Of a DNA stretch of 64,000 bases, positions 52,789-61,889 are shown one piece after another. The DNA lies in the NCBI GenBank assembly GCA_913055625.1, contig CAJXJW010000002.1:434001-498000 (forward strand), in the 5' to 3' direction. The position numbers and the translations under genes are program-made. Below the pieces are notes generated by a model, which saw only the letters and a list, made by a program, of their open reading frames with translations, searched no databases and was not told the DNA's origin. Position 1 is the stretch's first letter. The number at the start of each line of letters is the position of its first letter. The DNA comes from an uncultured Pseudomonadota bacterium (GTDB lineage: Bacteria; Pseudomonadota; Gammaproteobacteria; Steroidobacterales; Woeseiaceae).

Positions 52789-53052
52789 ATGCGCAGGCAG
52801 GGAATGGAAAGCGTCCTGCAGTTCTGGGACGACCTTGACGACCTGGTCGGCGCCGCACGCCTGTCTGCGGAAAGGCTGCGCCGGTTGTGCCTGTTCGCCC
52901 TGTCCACGCTCCTGCTCATGGCGCTGATCGGCGCTGGCATCGCGCTCGCGTTCCGCGAGCCGCCACTGGCGATGGCTGCCGCGACACTGCTGTTCGTCAG
53001 CCTCATGTACCGCTCCGTGACCGGCCCACGTCCGGTCCGCACGGGCTCCTGA
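52789..53052 (+). CDS. Two-span small membrane protein
   Basis: 87 aa from ATG 52789 (ATG 52804 is an alternative). An amphipathic start (LQFWDDLDDLVGAARLSAER) leads to two transmembrane helices (LCLFALSTLLLMALIGAGIA; PLAMAAATLLFVSLMY) and a short basic tail. I know no family. It is 2 bp after the 63-aa frame and lies upstream of htpG. Confidence 0.55.
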   Translation: MRRQGMESVLQFWDDLDDLVGAARLSAERLRRLCLFALSTLLLMALIGAGIALAFREPPLAMAAATLLFVSLMYRSVTGPRPVRTGS

Positions 53053-53088
53053 GCCCGGCGATCCCGACGCAGGACGGCGCCGCGCCGC

Positions 53089-53115
53089 CTTGAAAATCTC
53101 GCGCTCGCCCTTATG
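53089..53115 (+). promoter_or_regulatory. Probable sigma-32 heat-shock promoter of htpG
   Basis: CTTGAA (53089-53094), a 13-bp gap, and CCCTTATG (53108-53115) resemble the CTTGAA / CCCCATNT heat-shock consensus. It lies about 50 bp before the htpG start, the usual place for this gene. Confidence 0.6.
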
Positions 53116-53165
53116 GTGCGTGCTGTCGCGTGCGGCCGGCACGCAGCGTTCGAGGAGATTTTCAC

Positions 53166-55046
53166 GTGACCAACACCGCCAGTCCGGAGACCCGGGGCTT
53201 CCAGACCGAAGTTCGCCAGCTGCTTCAGCTGATGATCCACTCGCTCTACAGCAACAAGGAGATCTTCCTCCGCGAGCTGATCTCCAACGCATCCGATGCC
53301 GCCGACAAGCTGCGGTTCGAGGCACTGGCGGCCCCGGAACTGCTGGCTGACGCGCCGGATCTCGGCATTCGCGTCGAGCTGGACAAGGCGGCGAAGACGC
53401 TCGCGATCGTCGACAACGGCATCGGGATGTCACGTGACGAGGTCATCGCCAACCTGGGTACGATCGCGCGCTCGGGCACCGCCGAGTTCCTGAAATCGAT
53501 GTCCGGCGACGCGCGCAAGGACGCGCGGCTGATCGGCCAGTTCGGCGTCGGCTTCTACTCGGCCTTCATCGTCGCCGACCGCGTCGTGGTCGAGACCCGC
53601 CGTGCCGGGACGCCCGTGTCGGACGGCGTGCGCTGGTCGTCGGACGGGCAGGGTGAATTCACCATCGAGGCCGCCGAGCTTGCCGACCGCGGGACGCGGG
53701 TGACGCTGCACCTGAAGGACGGTGACGAGGAGTTCCTCGAGGCGCCGCGTATCGAGCACCTGATCACCCGCTATTCCGATCACATCCAGTTTCCCGTCAC
53801 GCTGGCTGTCGCCGGCGAAGATGACGCGCGCGTCGTCAACTCCGCGACGGCGCTCTGGACCCGCTCGCGTAGCGAGGTCAGCGACGACGAGTACAAGGAG
53901 TTCTACAAGCACCTTTCGCACGACGTGGCGGACCCGCTCCGCTGGAGCCACAACCGCGTTGAGGGCAAACGCGAGTACACGAGCCTGATGTACCTGCCGG
54001 CGCGGGCGCCGTTCGACCTGTGGAACCGCGAAGCCCCGCGCGGACTGAAGCTGTACGTGCAGCGCGTGTTCATCATGGACGACGCCGAGCAGTTCCTGCC
54101 CCTGTACCTGCGCTTCATCAAGGGTATCGTCGATTGCGCAGACCTGCCGCTCAATGTGTCGCGAGAGATGCTGCAGCGGCACCCGGAGCTGGATGCCATC
54201 CGCGGCGCGCTGACGCATCGGGTCCTGGACATGCTGAAGAAACTCGCGGCCGATGGAGGCGACGAATACGCAGGCTTCTGGCGGCAGTTCGGCAATGTGA
54301 TCAAGGAGGGCATCGTCGAGGATGCGGCAAATCGCGAACGCATCGCGGCGCTGTTGCGGTTTGCCTCCACCGCCGACGAGAGCGGCGCGCAGAGCCGGTC
54401 GCTGGCCGACTACGTGGCCGGCCAGGCGGAGGGCCAGGACGCGATCTACTATCTCGTCGCCGACAGCTATGCCACGGCGTCGGCAAGTCCGCAGCTCGAG
54501 GCGCTGCGTCAGCGCAATCTCGAGGTACTGCTGCTGACCGACCCGATCGACGCCTGGGTCGTCGAGCATCTGCGCGAGTTCGACGGCAAGCCGCTCGTCG
54601 ACGTCGCACGCGAGAATCTCGGCCTGCCGGACGGCGACGGCGAGATCACGAAGGACGCCCACAACGACGAGTACAAGCCGCTGCTCAAGAAGCTGAAGCG
54701 GACGCTGAAGGGCCGGGTCGACGCGGTGAACGTCAGCCGCCGGCTGGTCGATTCGCCGGCCTGCGTCGTGCACGGCGAAGAGCAGCTCAGCGAACCGCTT
54801 CGGCGAATGCTGGCGGCGAGCGGGCAGGACGTCCCGGCTTCGCTGCCGATACTGGAGATCAATCCCCGGCACCCGCTCGTCGAGCGCCTGTCCGCCGAGA
54901 CGGCGGAGGAGCGATTTTCGGACCTGTCGAACGTGCTGCTGGACCAGGCCCTGCTGGCGGACGGCGCGCGCATCGACAATCCCGCCGAACACGTTCGCCG
55001 CGTCAATCGCTTGATCATGGGCGCGGCCGCGGCTGATACTGCATAA
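53166..55046 (+). CDS. htpG: Molecular chaperone HtpG (Hsp90)
   Basis: 626 aa from GTG 53166, with GAGGAGA before it. Hsp90 landmarks: [81 protein letters not shown] and [11 protein letters not shown]. The ATPase, middle and dimerisation domains are all present. It assists folding in the cytoplasm, and a heat-shock type promoter stands upstream. Confidence 0.97.
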   Translation: MTNTASPETRGFQTEVRQLLQLMIHSLYSNKEIFLRELISNASDAADKLRFEALAAPELLADAPDLGIRVELDKAAKTLAIVDNGIGMSRDEVIANLGTIARSGTAEFLKSMSGDARKDARLIGQFGVGFYSAFIVADRVVVETRRAGTPVSDGVRWSSDGQGEFTIEAAELADRGTRVTLHLKDGDEEFLEAPRIEHLITRYSDHIQFPVTLAVAGEDDARVVNSATALWTRSRSEVSDDEYKEFYKHLSHDVADPLRWSHNRVEGKREYTSLMYLPARAPFDLWNREAPRGLKLYVQRVFIMDDAEQFLPLYLRFIKGIVDCADLPLNVSREMLQRHPELDAIRGALTHRVLDMLKKLAADGGDEYAGFWRQFGNVIKEGIVEDAANRERIAALLRFASTADESGAQSRSLADYVAGQAEGQDAIYYLVADSYATASASPQLEALRQRNLEVLLLTDPIDAWVVEHLREFDGKPLVDVARENLGLPDGDGEITKDAHNDEYKPLLKKLKRTLKGRVDAVNVSRRLVDSPACVVHGEEQLSEPLRRMLAASGQDVPASLPILEINPRHPLVERLSAETAEERFSDLSNVLLDQALLADGARIDNPAEHVRRVNRLIMGAAAADTA

Positions 55047-55065
55047 CCGGAACGCGGAGATAACG

Positions 55066-55476
55066 ATGAGCGATGACAGCGAGCGCGACCGCGAGCTGCG
55101 CGGCAAGCTGACCGACGAGCAATACCAGGTGACGCAGAACAAGGGCACGGAGCGGCCGTTCACCGGGCGCTACGTCGACCACAAGGCGAACGGCACCTAC
55201 GTCTGCGTCTGCTGTGAGCAGCCGTTGTTCAGCTCGGAGACGAAGTACGACTCCGGATCGGGCTGGCCGAGCTTCTGGTTGCCGCTCGCGGGCGACGCCG
55301 TCACGGTGTCGCGGGACACGAGCCACGGCATGATCCGGGAAGAGGTCACCTGCAGCCGCTGCGGCGCGCACCTGGGCCACGTATTCGAGGACGGGCCGCA
55401 ACCGTCCGGCCTCCGCTACTGCATCAACTCGGCGTCGCTGGATTTCGCCGACGGGACCACCGGGGACAGGTCATGA
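55066..55476 (+). CDS. msrB: Peptide methionine-R-sulfoxide reductase
   Basis: 136 aa. Zinc cysteines C47/C50 and C96/C99, the core [21 protein letters not shown], and the catalytic C119 in [12 protein letters not shown]. It repairs methionine-R-sulfoxide in proteins. No signal peptide, so it is cytoplasmic. Its stop overlaps the next start in ATGA. Confidence 0.96.
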   Translation: MSDDSERDRELRGKLTDEQYQVTQNKGTERPFTGRYVDHKANGTYVCVCCEQPLFSSETKYDSGSGWPSFWLPLAGDAVTVSRDTSHGMIREEVTCSRCGAHLGHVFEDGPQPSGLRYCINSASLDFADGTTGDRS

Positions 55477-55931
55477 ACAGGCTCTGGCCGGTGCTGGCCC
55501 TCGGACTGTTCGCGGCTGGCTGCGACCGGACACCGGAAGCCGCGGTCGAAACGCCCGTCGCGAACCCGGATGCGCCCCGCGTCGAGACGACTATCGTGCG
55601 CCGCGGCTACGGCCGCGCGGTGGAAGCCGGCGACGAACTCACCGTGCACACGACCGGCTGGCTCTACGATGCGGATGCGCCGGACCATCGCGGCGAGAAG
55701 TTCTGGAGCTCGCTCGATACGGGCGAGAAACTCACTTTCACGCTGGGCGCTGGCCAGATGATCAAGGGCTGGGACCAGGGATTGCCGGGAACCCTGATCG
55801 GCGAGGTCCGCGAACTGATCATTCCGCCGTCGCTCGGCTACGGCGAGTCGGGCCGCGGCCCGATACCGCCGAACGCGACGCTGGTCTTCGAGGTCGAGCT
55901 GTTCGGCGCCCGGGGTCCCGACGAGCAGTAG
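55473..55931 (+). CDS. FKBP-type peptidyl-prolyl isomerase lipoprotein
   Basis: 152 aa. A lipoprotein signal ([10 protein letters not shown]) then one FKBP domain: [78 protein letters not shown]. It would isomerise prolyl bonds in the periplasm. Overlap with msrB suggests co-translation. Confidence 0.92.
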   Translation: MNRLWPVLALGLFAAGCDRTPEAAVETPVANPDAPRVETTIVRRGYGRAVEAGDELTVHTTGWLYDADAPDHRGEKFWSSLDTGEKLTFTLGAGQMIKGWDQGLPGTLIGEVRELIIPPSLGYGESGRGPIPPNATLVFEVELFGARGPDEQ

Positions 55932-55955
55932 GCCGCGACGCCAGCGCCCGGCACG

Positions 55956-56417
55956 CTAGCGCCCGGGACGCAGCTCGAACTCGATCCGGCGATTGCGTTC
56001 GCGGCCCCACGCGGTGGCGTTGTCGCCGACCGGCTGCGTGTCACCCGCGCCGGCGATGACCAGCCGTTCGGGGTCCACGCCCTTTTCTTGCAGGAAGTCG
56101 GCGACGGCGCGCGCGCGTTGCTCGCTCAGTGCCTGGTTGAACGCCGCGGGGCCCACGGCGTCGGTGTGCCCGGTGATCGCGATGCGGGTCCCCGGGCAGT
56201 CCGCGCTGAATTCGGCCAGCCGTTCGAGCAAGGCGTACGAGGACCTGCGCAGCGTGACGCTGGCCTGGTGAAAACGCACCTGTTCGCCGGCGAGCAACCA
56301 GTCGAACATCGTGCGGCACGCCGGCGGCACGCCTTCGTCAGACGCAAAGGCAGTCGGGACGGCCGCGAGCAGCGCAGTCAGCAGCAGGGCCGGCACGGCG
56401 GCGTAGGGGCGCTCCAT
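55956..56417 (-). CDS. Small OmpA-domain protein
   Basis: 153 aa. A signal peptide (AAVPALLLTALLAAVPTAFA) is followed by one OmpA-C peptidoglycan-binding domain: IAITGHTDAVGPAAFNQALS, QRARAVADFLQEKGVDP, GRERNRRIEFEL. There is no N-terminal barrel and no lipobox, so it is probably a soluble periplasmic or wall-bound protein. It lies 16 bp after the coiled-coil/HhH gene and may be in one operon with it. Confidence 0.85.
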   Translation of the reverse strand: MERPYAAVPALLLTALLAAVPTAFASDEGVPPACRTMFDWLLAGEQVRFHQASVTLRRSSYALLERLAEFSADCPGTRIAITGHTDAVGPAAFNQALSEQRARAVADFLQEKGVDPERLVIAGAGDTQPVGDNATAWGRERNRRIEFELRPGR

Positions 56418-56433
56418 CGCGTGCCTCCGGGCG

Positions 56434-57363
56434 TCAGTGCGCGGATCGACGCAGGTCGAGCTCGCGCGCCTGCCCAATCCAGTCTTCGCGGTAGATACGG
56501 CTGCGAAATCCCTTGAGCCGCTGCGCCACCCGGTTGATGTCGTACTCGCTCATCTCCGCGATCTGGCGGAAGCGGAAAAAGCCGAGTTCATGCAGGGTCC
56601 TTTCGATCGCCGGACCGATTCCCTTGATTTCCTTCAGGTCGTCCCGCCCGTCGTGCAGCGGGGCGCCGTTGACGTCGAGCGGCGCGCCCGCGCCGTCGTC
56701 CTCTGCGCCGGCGTCGTTCGACGCGTCGAGCGTACGCGACATCGTACCGCGATCGACGGATTCGACGTGGGTGTGGTCTGCCGCGCGGCCCGACTCGATT
56801 TCCAGGATGCGCTCGTAGGCGCGGTCCAGGTCGGTTTCCAGGCGCTTGGCGTCCGCGTCGCGTTCGCGGTAACGCTGGATCAGCGGTGGCAGGCGATCCT
56901 GCCAGCTTTCCAGTTCGCGGCTCAGCTTGAAGATCTTGTCGTCCTTTTCCCGCAGCGCGGTCTGCAGCGAGTTGTCCGCTTCGGCGCGATGGCGCAGGTC
57001 GGTTTCGAGCCGGCGCCGTTCCTTCCGCGCCGCGTCGAGCTCGCCGCGCACGTCCTTGATCTCCCGCTGGAGGTGATCGCGCCGCTCAAAGGCCTCCTTC
57101 AGCGCCGTCGAGAGTTCGCGAGCGCGGTTCGACGCATCCTTGCCCGAGGCCTGGAACTGGCTGACCTGCTCCATCAGGCCCTGGTTCTGGTCGACGAGCC
57201 GCTTGTGCTCGCCACGTTGCGCGTCGATCCGCTCCTTCCAGCTGGCATTGAGCGCCGCTTTTTCCTGCCTGGCGCGCTTGCCCCGTACCCACCAGCCGGT
57301 GACGATGCCCGCGAGGATCGCCACGGTCAGCAGGATGATCTCTATAACGCTGATGTTCGGCAT
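56434..57363 (-). CDS. Membrane-anchored coiled-coil protein with a C-terminal helix-hairpin-helix
   Basis: 309 aa. One N-terminal transmembrane helix (VIEIILLTVAILAGIVTGWW), then a long coiled coil of about 150 residues (many Arg, Glu, Leu), an acidic linker, and a C-terminal helix-hairpin-helix domain (LKEIKGIGPAIERTLHELGF, FRQIAEMSEYDINRVAQRL). The last domain resembles those in NADH dehydrogenase-associated and TfoX C-terminal proteins. The function is unknown; DNA or protein binding near the membrane is a possibility. Confidence 0.85.
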   Translation of the reverse strand: MPNISVIEIILLTVAILAGIVTGWWVRGKRARQEKAALNASWKERIDAQRGEHKRLVDQNQGLMEQVSQFQASGKDASNRARELSTALKEAFERRDHLQREIKDVRGELDAARKERRRLETDLRHRAEADNSLQTALREKDDKIFKLSRELESWQDRLPPLIQRYRERDADAKRLETDLDRAYERILEIESGRAADHTHVESVDRGTMSRTLDASNDAGAEDDGAGAPLDVNGAPLHDGRDDLKEIKGIGPAIERTLHELGFFRFRQIAEMSEYDINRVAQRLKGFRSRIYREDWIGQARELDLRRSAH

Positions 57364-57385
57364 CCTCTCCCCGATTCCGCCGACC

Positions 57386-58603
57386 CTAGGACGCGAGCCG
57401 CAGCTCGTCCATCTGGGCGATGACCTCGCGAATCTGCCGGATGGCCCAGTCCACCTGTTCGCGCGTGACGACCAGCGGTGGCGCCAGCCGGACGACGGTT
57501 TCGTGAGTCTCCTTGCTGAGCAATCCGCGCTCCATCAGGGCCTCGCACATCGCACGCGCGCTGCCGAGCTCGGGATCGAGCTCGATGCCGACGAACAGCC
57601 CGCGGCCCCGTACCTCGCGAATCAGCGGGCTCGAGAGCTCGCGCAGCGTCCCGATCAGGTAGTCGCCGAGTTCGGCGCTCCGCAACGCGAGATTCTCGTC
57701 GACGAGGATGTTGAGCGCTTCGAGGCCGACCGCGGCCGCGAGCGGGTTTCCGCCGAACGTGCTGCCGTGGTCGCCGGGCCGGAACACGTCCATTACGTCC
57801 TTGCGTGCGAGGAACATCGACACGGGGAGGATGCCGCCGCCGAGCGCCTTGCCGAGAATGAGGCCATCCGGCCGCACGCCCTCGTGCTCGCACGCGAGCA
57901 GGCGTCCGGTGCGCCCCAGGCCCGTCTGGATTTCGTCCGCGATAAACAGCACGTCGCGCTCGCGGCACAGCGCCGTGGCCTTCGCGAGGTAGCCGTCCGG
58001 CGGCACGATGATGCCGCCTTCGCCCTGTATCGGCTCGACGAGGAAAGCGGCCGTGTTGGCGTTGATCGCGGCCTCGAGCGCGGCGAGGTCCCCGTAGTCG
58101 ACCCGCCTGAACCCGGGCGGGAACGGGCCGAAGCCGGCTTGGTACTGCGGCTCGTCGGACATGGCGACGATCGCGATCGTCCGGCCGTGGAAGTTGCCGT
58201 TGCACGCGATGATCTCGGCACGGTCGTTCGGCACTCCCTTCACCGTGTATGCCCATTTGCGCGCCGCCTTGATCGCGGTCTCGACGGCTTCGGCACCGGT
58301 ATTCATCGGCAGCGCCATGTCCTGGCCCGTCAATTCGCAGGCACGCGCGAGAAACGGCCCCAGCTTGTCGGTGTGGAATGCACGCGACACGATGTTCAAT
58401 GTCGCGACCTGTTCCTGCACGAGCCTGACCAGCCGCGGATGCGCGTGCCCGTGGCTGACGGCGGAGTACGCGCTCATCATGTCGAGATACCGCTTGCCGT
58501 CATCGTCCCACACGTAGGCGCCTTCGCCACGCGTCAGGACCACGGGAAGCGGGTGGTAGTTGTGCGCGCAATAGCGCGACTCGAGATCGATCCTGGAATT
58601 CAC
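57386..58603 (-). CDS. rocD: Ornithine--oxo-acid aminotransferase
   Basis: 405 aa from GTG 58603. Class III aminotransferase: GKRYLDMMSAYSAVSHGHAH, NTGAEAVETAIKAARKWAY, NFHGRTIAIV, the Asp in LFIADEIQTGLGRTG, the PLP lysine in LGKALGGGILPVS, and HGSTFGGNPLAAAVGLEAL. The YSAVSHGH motif and overall order are typical of ornithine aminotransferases, which convert ornithine to glutamate semialdehyde. It lies 22 bp upstream of the coiled-coil gene. proC at 61053 could act on the product. Confidence 0.9.
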   Translation of the reverse strand: MNSRIDLESRYCAHNYHPLPVVLTRGEGAYVWDDDGKRYLDMMSAYSAVSHGHAHPRLVRLVQEQVATLNIVSRAFHTDKLGPFLARACELTGQDMALPMNTGAEAVETAIKAARKWAYTVKGVPNDRAEIIACNGNFHGRTIAIVAMSDEPQYQAGFGPFPPGFRRVDYGDLAALEAAINANTAAFLVEPIQGEGGIIVPPDGYLAKATALCRERDVLFIADEIQTGLGRTGRLLACEHEGVRPDGLILGKALGGGILPVSMFLARKDVMDVFRPGDHGSTFGGNPLAAAVGLEALNILVDENLALRSAELGDYLIGTLRELSSPLIREVRGRGLFVGIELDPELGSARAMCEALMERGLLSKETHETVVRLAPPLVVTREQVDWAIRQIREVIAQMDELRLAS

Positions 58604-58709
58604 CGATTACCCCGGCTGGCACCGGGACAGCTTGCCGCCGGTGCCGAAAGCTCTATAAGATCCTAATTTTACAGCAACAAACGGCGCGTCGGCCAGCGGC
58701 GCAGCGCCC

Positions 58710-59348
58710 ATGACCAAACCACCCGACAACGACAGGCTCGTCATCGACGGGCCCGCCGGCGCGCTCGAGGCATTGCTCGAGACGCCGAAGGACGAGGCGG
58801 CGCGCGGCGTCGCGGTCGTCCTGCACCCGCACCCATTGCACGGCGGCACGATGCAGAACAAGGTCGCACACACGCTCGCGCGCAGCTTCGTCCGCCGGGG
58901 ATTCGCCGCGTTACGCTTCAATTTCCGCGGTACCGGCGCCAGCGAAGGCACCTGGGACGAGGGGCGCGGCGAACTCGACGACGCGTTGGCCGCCATCGAC
59001 TGGGCGCGGGACCGTTACCCGGGCCAGCCGCTCTGGATCGCCGGTTTTTCCTTCGGCGCTGCCATCGCGATACGCGCCGCGATCGAAGCCGCGCCGGCCG
59101 GGCTCGTCAGCGTCGCGCCGGCCGTCCGCCGTTTCGCTGAGGGCCTCGAGACGCAGCCGTCGTGTCCGTGGCTCGTCGTACAGGGCGACGAGGACGAGCT
59201 CGTCGACATTAACGAAACCGTCGAATGGGTGAACGGGCTCGAGCCCGGACCCGAGCTACTCGTCTTTCCCGGCGTCGAACACTTCTTCCACGGCAAGCTG
59301 ATCGACCTTCGCGAAGCCGTGACGGAGTTCATCGACCGGCACCGGTAA
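58710..59348 (+). CDS. Alpha/beta hydrolase (YtfE/dienelactone-like, COG2945 type)
   Basis: 212 aa. VVLHPHPLHGGTMQNKVAHT, FRGTGASEGTWDEGRGE, the nucleophile elbow IAGFSFGAAIA with Ser, an acidic QGDEDELVD, and the His near VEHFFHGK. This is the COG2945 cytoplasmic hydrolase group, of unknown substrate. It is divergent from rocD and convergent with the HU gene, with a shared terminator between. Confidence 0.88.
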   Translation: MTKPPDNDRLVIDGPAGALEALLETPKDEAARGVAVVLHPHPLHGGTMQNKVAHTLARSFVRRGFAALRFNFRGTGASEGTWDEGRGELDDALAAIDWARDRYPGQPLWIAGFSFGAAIAIRAAIEAAPAGLVSVAPAVRRFAEGLETQPSCPWLVVQGDEDELVDINETVEWVNGLEPGPELLVFPGVEHFFHGKLIDLREAVTEFIDRHR

Positions 59349-59364
59349 GTCGCGGCAACCGCCC

Positions 59365-59392
59365 AAAAAAAAGCCGGGGCAAGCCCCGGCTT
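59365..59392. terminator. Bidirectional intrinsic terminator between the hydrolase and HU genes
   Basis: AAGCCGGGG (59371-59379), a CAAG loop, and CCCCGGCTT (59384-59392) form a strong stem. Eight A upstream (59365-59372) give the U-run for the leftward HU gene; TTCTT on the right serves the rightward gene more weakly. Confidence 0.9.
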
Positions 59393-59416
59393 CTTATCGC
59401 CTGATTCGGAGTCGAA

Positions 59417-59734
59417 TCAAACCATGTCTTTCAGGCCCTTCAGGACCGTGGCCTTGACGACCTTCGTCGCCGGCTTCGCCTTGAACATCATCTCTTCGCC
59501 GGTGAACGGGTTGACACCCTTCCGCGCCTTGCGGGCGGGCTTCTTCACGACACGCAGCTTGAGGAGACCGGGGATGGAGAACACACCCGGGCCACGGCTG
59601 GCGAGGTTCTTCTTGATCTGGCCGTTCAGGGATTCGAAAACGGCCGCGACGTCCTTGCGCGTCAGCCCGGTGTCATCGACGATCTTCGCAAAAATTTCCG
59701 ACTTGGTCGGTGCCTTCTTGGTATTTGCTGCCAT
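59417..59734 (-). CDS. HU-family DNA-binding protein
   Basis: 105 aa, longer than HU (90). After a basic N-terminus (NTKKAPTKSEIFAKIVDDTG) comes the HU fold: LTRKDVAAVFESLNGQIKKN, PGVFSIPGLLKLRVVKKPAR, the DNA-binding arm with VNPFTGEEMMFKAKPATK, and VVKATVLKGLKD. It bends or compacts DNA in the nucleoid. A -10-like TATCGT lies upstream on the minus strand, and GGAG precedes the ATG at longer than normal spacing. Confidence 0.9.
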   Translation of the reverse strand: MAANTKKAPTKSEIFAKIVDDTGLTRKDVAAVFESLNGQIKKNLASRGPGVFSIPGLLKLRVVKKPARKARKGVNPFTGEEMMFKAKPATKVVKATVLKGLKDMV

Positions 59735-59885
59735 GAAAAATCAACTCCGAAAAAAAAGAAAACGGGCGTGAGCCCGCGCAAAAAGCAGCGCGACGATAGC
59801 ACAACTATTCCGGGGGAAAAACCGGAATCCCGCATTATTTCCCGTGTTTTTCGCGGTTTCTTCGTGATACCGCCGAAAGGTGGCG

Positions 59886-60377
59886 CTAGTCGGTATAAAA
59901 CTGCTGTTTGAAGCGCACTTCGGACGGCGTGTTCACGCCTTCCGGTGTCACGGAAATATCGAAGACGAGTGTCTCTCGATTCGCGACAGGCGTGGTGCCG
60001 ATGTAGTAAATGGCACCCCGCGCTCCCGCCGTACCCGGTTCGTCGATACGGCGCATCGTCACGTTCTTCAGCTGGCCGGTGAGATTGACCGTCTTGACGC
60101 TGACGTCACCGGCAGTGGAATGGCCGCCGTCCTCGTCGATGATCGACACGGTGACCATGGCGCGACTCTTGCTTCGCGTGATGTTGTAAGCGCTTGCGAC
60201 TTCGGGTGACAACTTGTCCGTTGCCTGGGCGCTGAAGTGCACGACGTGATCGCCGATGTCGGCCGACGTAACCCCGGCCGGTTGAGCCTGCGGCACTTCC
60301 GCGTCGGCGCCCGGGCCGCCGCAGGCCGCGCTTACGCCGAACAAAGCCAGGACCATCGCTATTCTTGAACGTAGCAT
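59886..60377 (-). CDS. DUF4426-family lipoprotein
   Basis: 163 aa. The signal peptide ends in a lipobox (FGVSAAC). The mature part has the DUF4426 pattern: GDHVVHFSAQATDKLSPEVA, AYNITRSKSRAMVTVSII, VKTVNLTGQL, RETLVFDISVTPEG. Members are common in gammaproteobacteria next to yggT and proC, as here; the role is not known. A GGGAGGGAAC precedes ATG 60377. Confidence 0.88.
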   Translation of the reverse strand: MLRSRIAMVLALFGVSAACGGPGADAEVPQAQPAGVTSADIGDHVVHFSAQATDKLSPEVASAYNITRSKSRAMVTVSIIDEDGGHSTAGDVSVKTVNLTGQLKNVTMRRIDEPGTAGARGAIYYIGTTPVANRETLVFDISVTPEGVNTPSEVRFKQQFYTD

Positions 60378-60489
60378 GTTGTTCCCTCCCCGAGACGTGC
60401 GCCTTTCCCCCGACGCAGGCGAGCGGATCCTGCCGTGCGCCTCCGCGTCACTATAAACCATTCAGGGGGCGCCGGCAGCCCGCGCGGCG

Positions 60490-61050
60490 TCAGATCGGCA
60501 ACGGGCGGAGGCCTTCGATCAGGATCGTCAGGGCCATCAGCAGGATGATGGCGAACAGCGGCGACAGGTCGAAGCCGCCCACTGGCGGTACGACACGGCG
60601 AAAGGGACGCAGTACCGGTTCCGTGATCGAGTCGATCAGCGCGACCGCGGGATTGTAGGAATGGCTGCCGATCCAGCTCAGCACGACGCGGATGATGATG
60701 GCGAAAATGAACAGCCGAACCGTCAGCATGACGAGCTCGACGACCGCCGTGATTGCGATGGGCAGAATCCGGGGCGGCCAGCCGACGATGAGGCAGATGG
60801 CCAGGATCAGCAGGTACTGGATCGCGAAGGCGACGAGCAACGTCGCGGTATCGACCTTGCCGACGGGCGGCAGGATGCGCCGTACCGGCACCACGAGTGG
60901 CGACGTCAGGCGCAGTATCCCCTGCGAGATCGGGTTGTTGAAGGGAATGCCCATCCACGGCATCAGGAGCCGCAGCAACAGCACGAGGATGTACAGCTGC
61001 GCAAGCGCGGTGATGACGAATATCAGGGCGTTGGTTGCACTGCTGCCCAT
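60490..61050 (-). CDS. yggT: YggT-family membrane protein
   Basis: 186 aa in two similar halves, each with a LVLLLRLLMPW- or IIRVVLSWIG-like helix pair followed by a PLVVPVRRILPPVG or PVLRPFRRVVPPVGG segment. This is the standard YggT repeat. An inner-membrane protein, linked to osmotic or salt stress in other bacteria and usually found after proC. It starts 2 bp after proC. Confidence 0.93.
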   Translation of the reverse strand: MGSSATNALIFVITALAQLYILVLLLRLLMPWMGIPFNNPISQGILRLTSPLVVPVRRILPPVGKVDTATLLVAFAIQYLLILAICLIVGWPPRILPIAITAVVELVMLTVRLFIFAIIIRVVLSWIGSHSYNPAVALIDSITEPVLRPFRRVVPPVGGFDLSPLFAIILLMALTILIEGLRPLPI

Positions 61051-61052
61051 GT

Positions 61053-61889
61053 CTACTCCGGGTTGTCCTGGTGAGCCTGGTCGGCGAGATCGCGCGCCCG
61101 GTCGCGGGCGGCGGTCAGGGCGGCGGCAAAGATAGCACGGACGTCGGCGGCATCGAGCTCGTCGAGTGCCGCGGCGGTCGTGCCGCCCGGTGATCTCACC
61201 CGCGACACCAACGTTGCCATGTCGACGTCCGACGCCGCAGCGAGCGCGGCGGAGCCGCGGGCAGTACCGATCGCGAGTTTGCGGGCCGCATCCGCCGGCA
61301 ACCCGAAGTCGACGGCTGCGCGCGTGAGCATGTCGATCAGCAGGAAGAAATAGGCCGGTCCGCTGCCGGAAACGGCGGTGACCGCGTCGATATCGCCTTC
61401 GGCATCGAGCAGGATGACGTCGCCGACCGCGGCCATGATCGAGCCCGCGAGGTCGCGATCCGCGTTGCTCGCCCGTTCGTTCGCGTACAGGCCGGCAACG
61501 CCCTTGCGCACAAGGGCCGGCTGATTCGGCATGACGCGTACGATGGCGAGGCCGCCGCCGAGCCAGGCGTCGATATCGGCGCTGCGGACGCCGGCGGCAA
61601 TGGAGACGATGAGCGGCCTGCCTGCCTGCACGGTGTCGGCGAGCCCCCGGCAGACGGCGGGCAGGATCTGCGGTTTCACGGCGAGCACGACGCATTCGGC
61701 GCCGGCGACGATCTGCGCGTTATCGCTGCTGATGGTTGCGCCGGGCAGCAGGTCCGCGAGCGCCGACCGGGCATCGGCCTGCGGCTCCGAAACGCGGAGG
61801 CGGCGCGCGTCAAGGCCGCCGTCGACCAGTCCGCCGGCAATCGCCCGCGTCATGTTGCCGCCGCCCACGAAAGCGATCGCCTGCGTCAT
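61053..61889 (-). CDS. proC: Pyrroline-5-carboxylate reductase
   Basis: 278 aa. The NADP-binding start is IAFVGGGNMTRAIAGGL; also VLAVKPQILPAVC, VRVMPNQPALVRKGVAGLY, the substrate region AVSGSGPAYFFLLIDML, and VRSPGGTTAAALDEL. It makes proline in the cytoplasm. It overlaps yggS by 4 bp (ATGA). Confidence 0.96.
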   Translation of the reverse strand: MTQAIAFVGGGNMTRAIAGGLVDGGLDARRLRVSEPQADARSALADLLPGATISSDNAQIVAGAECVVLAVKPQILPAVCRGLADTVQAGRPLIVSIAAGVRSADIDAWLGGGLAIVRVMPNQPALVRKGVAGLYANERASNADRDLAGSIMAAVGDVILLDAEGDIDAVTAVSGSGPAYFFLLIDMLTRAAVDFGLPADAARKLAIGTARGSAALAAASDVDMATLVSRVRSPGGTTAAALDELDAADVRAIFAAALTAARDRARDLADQAHQDNPE

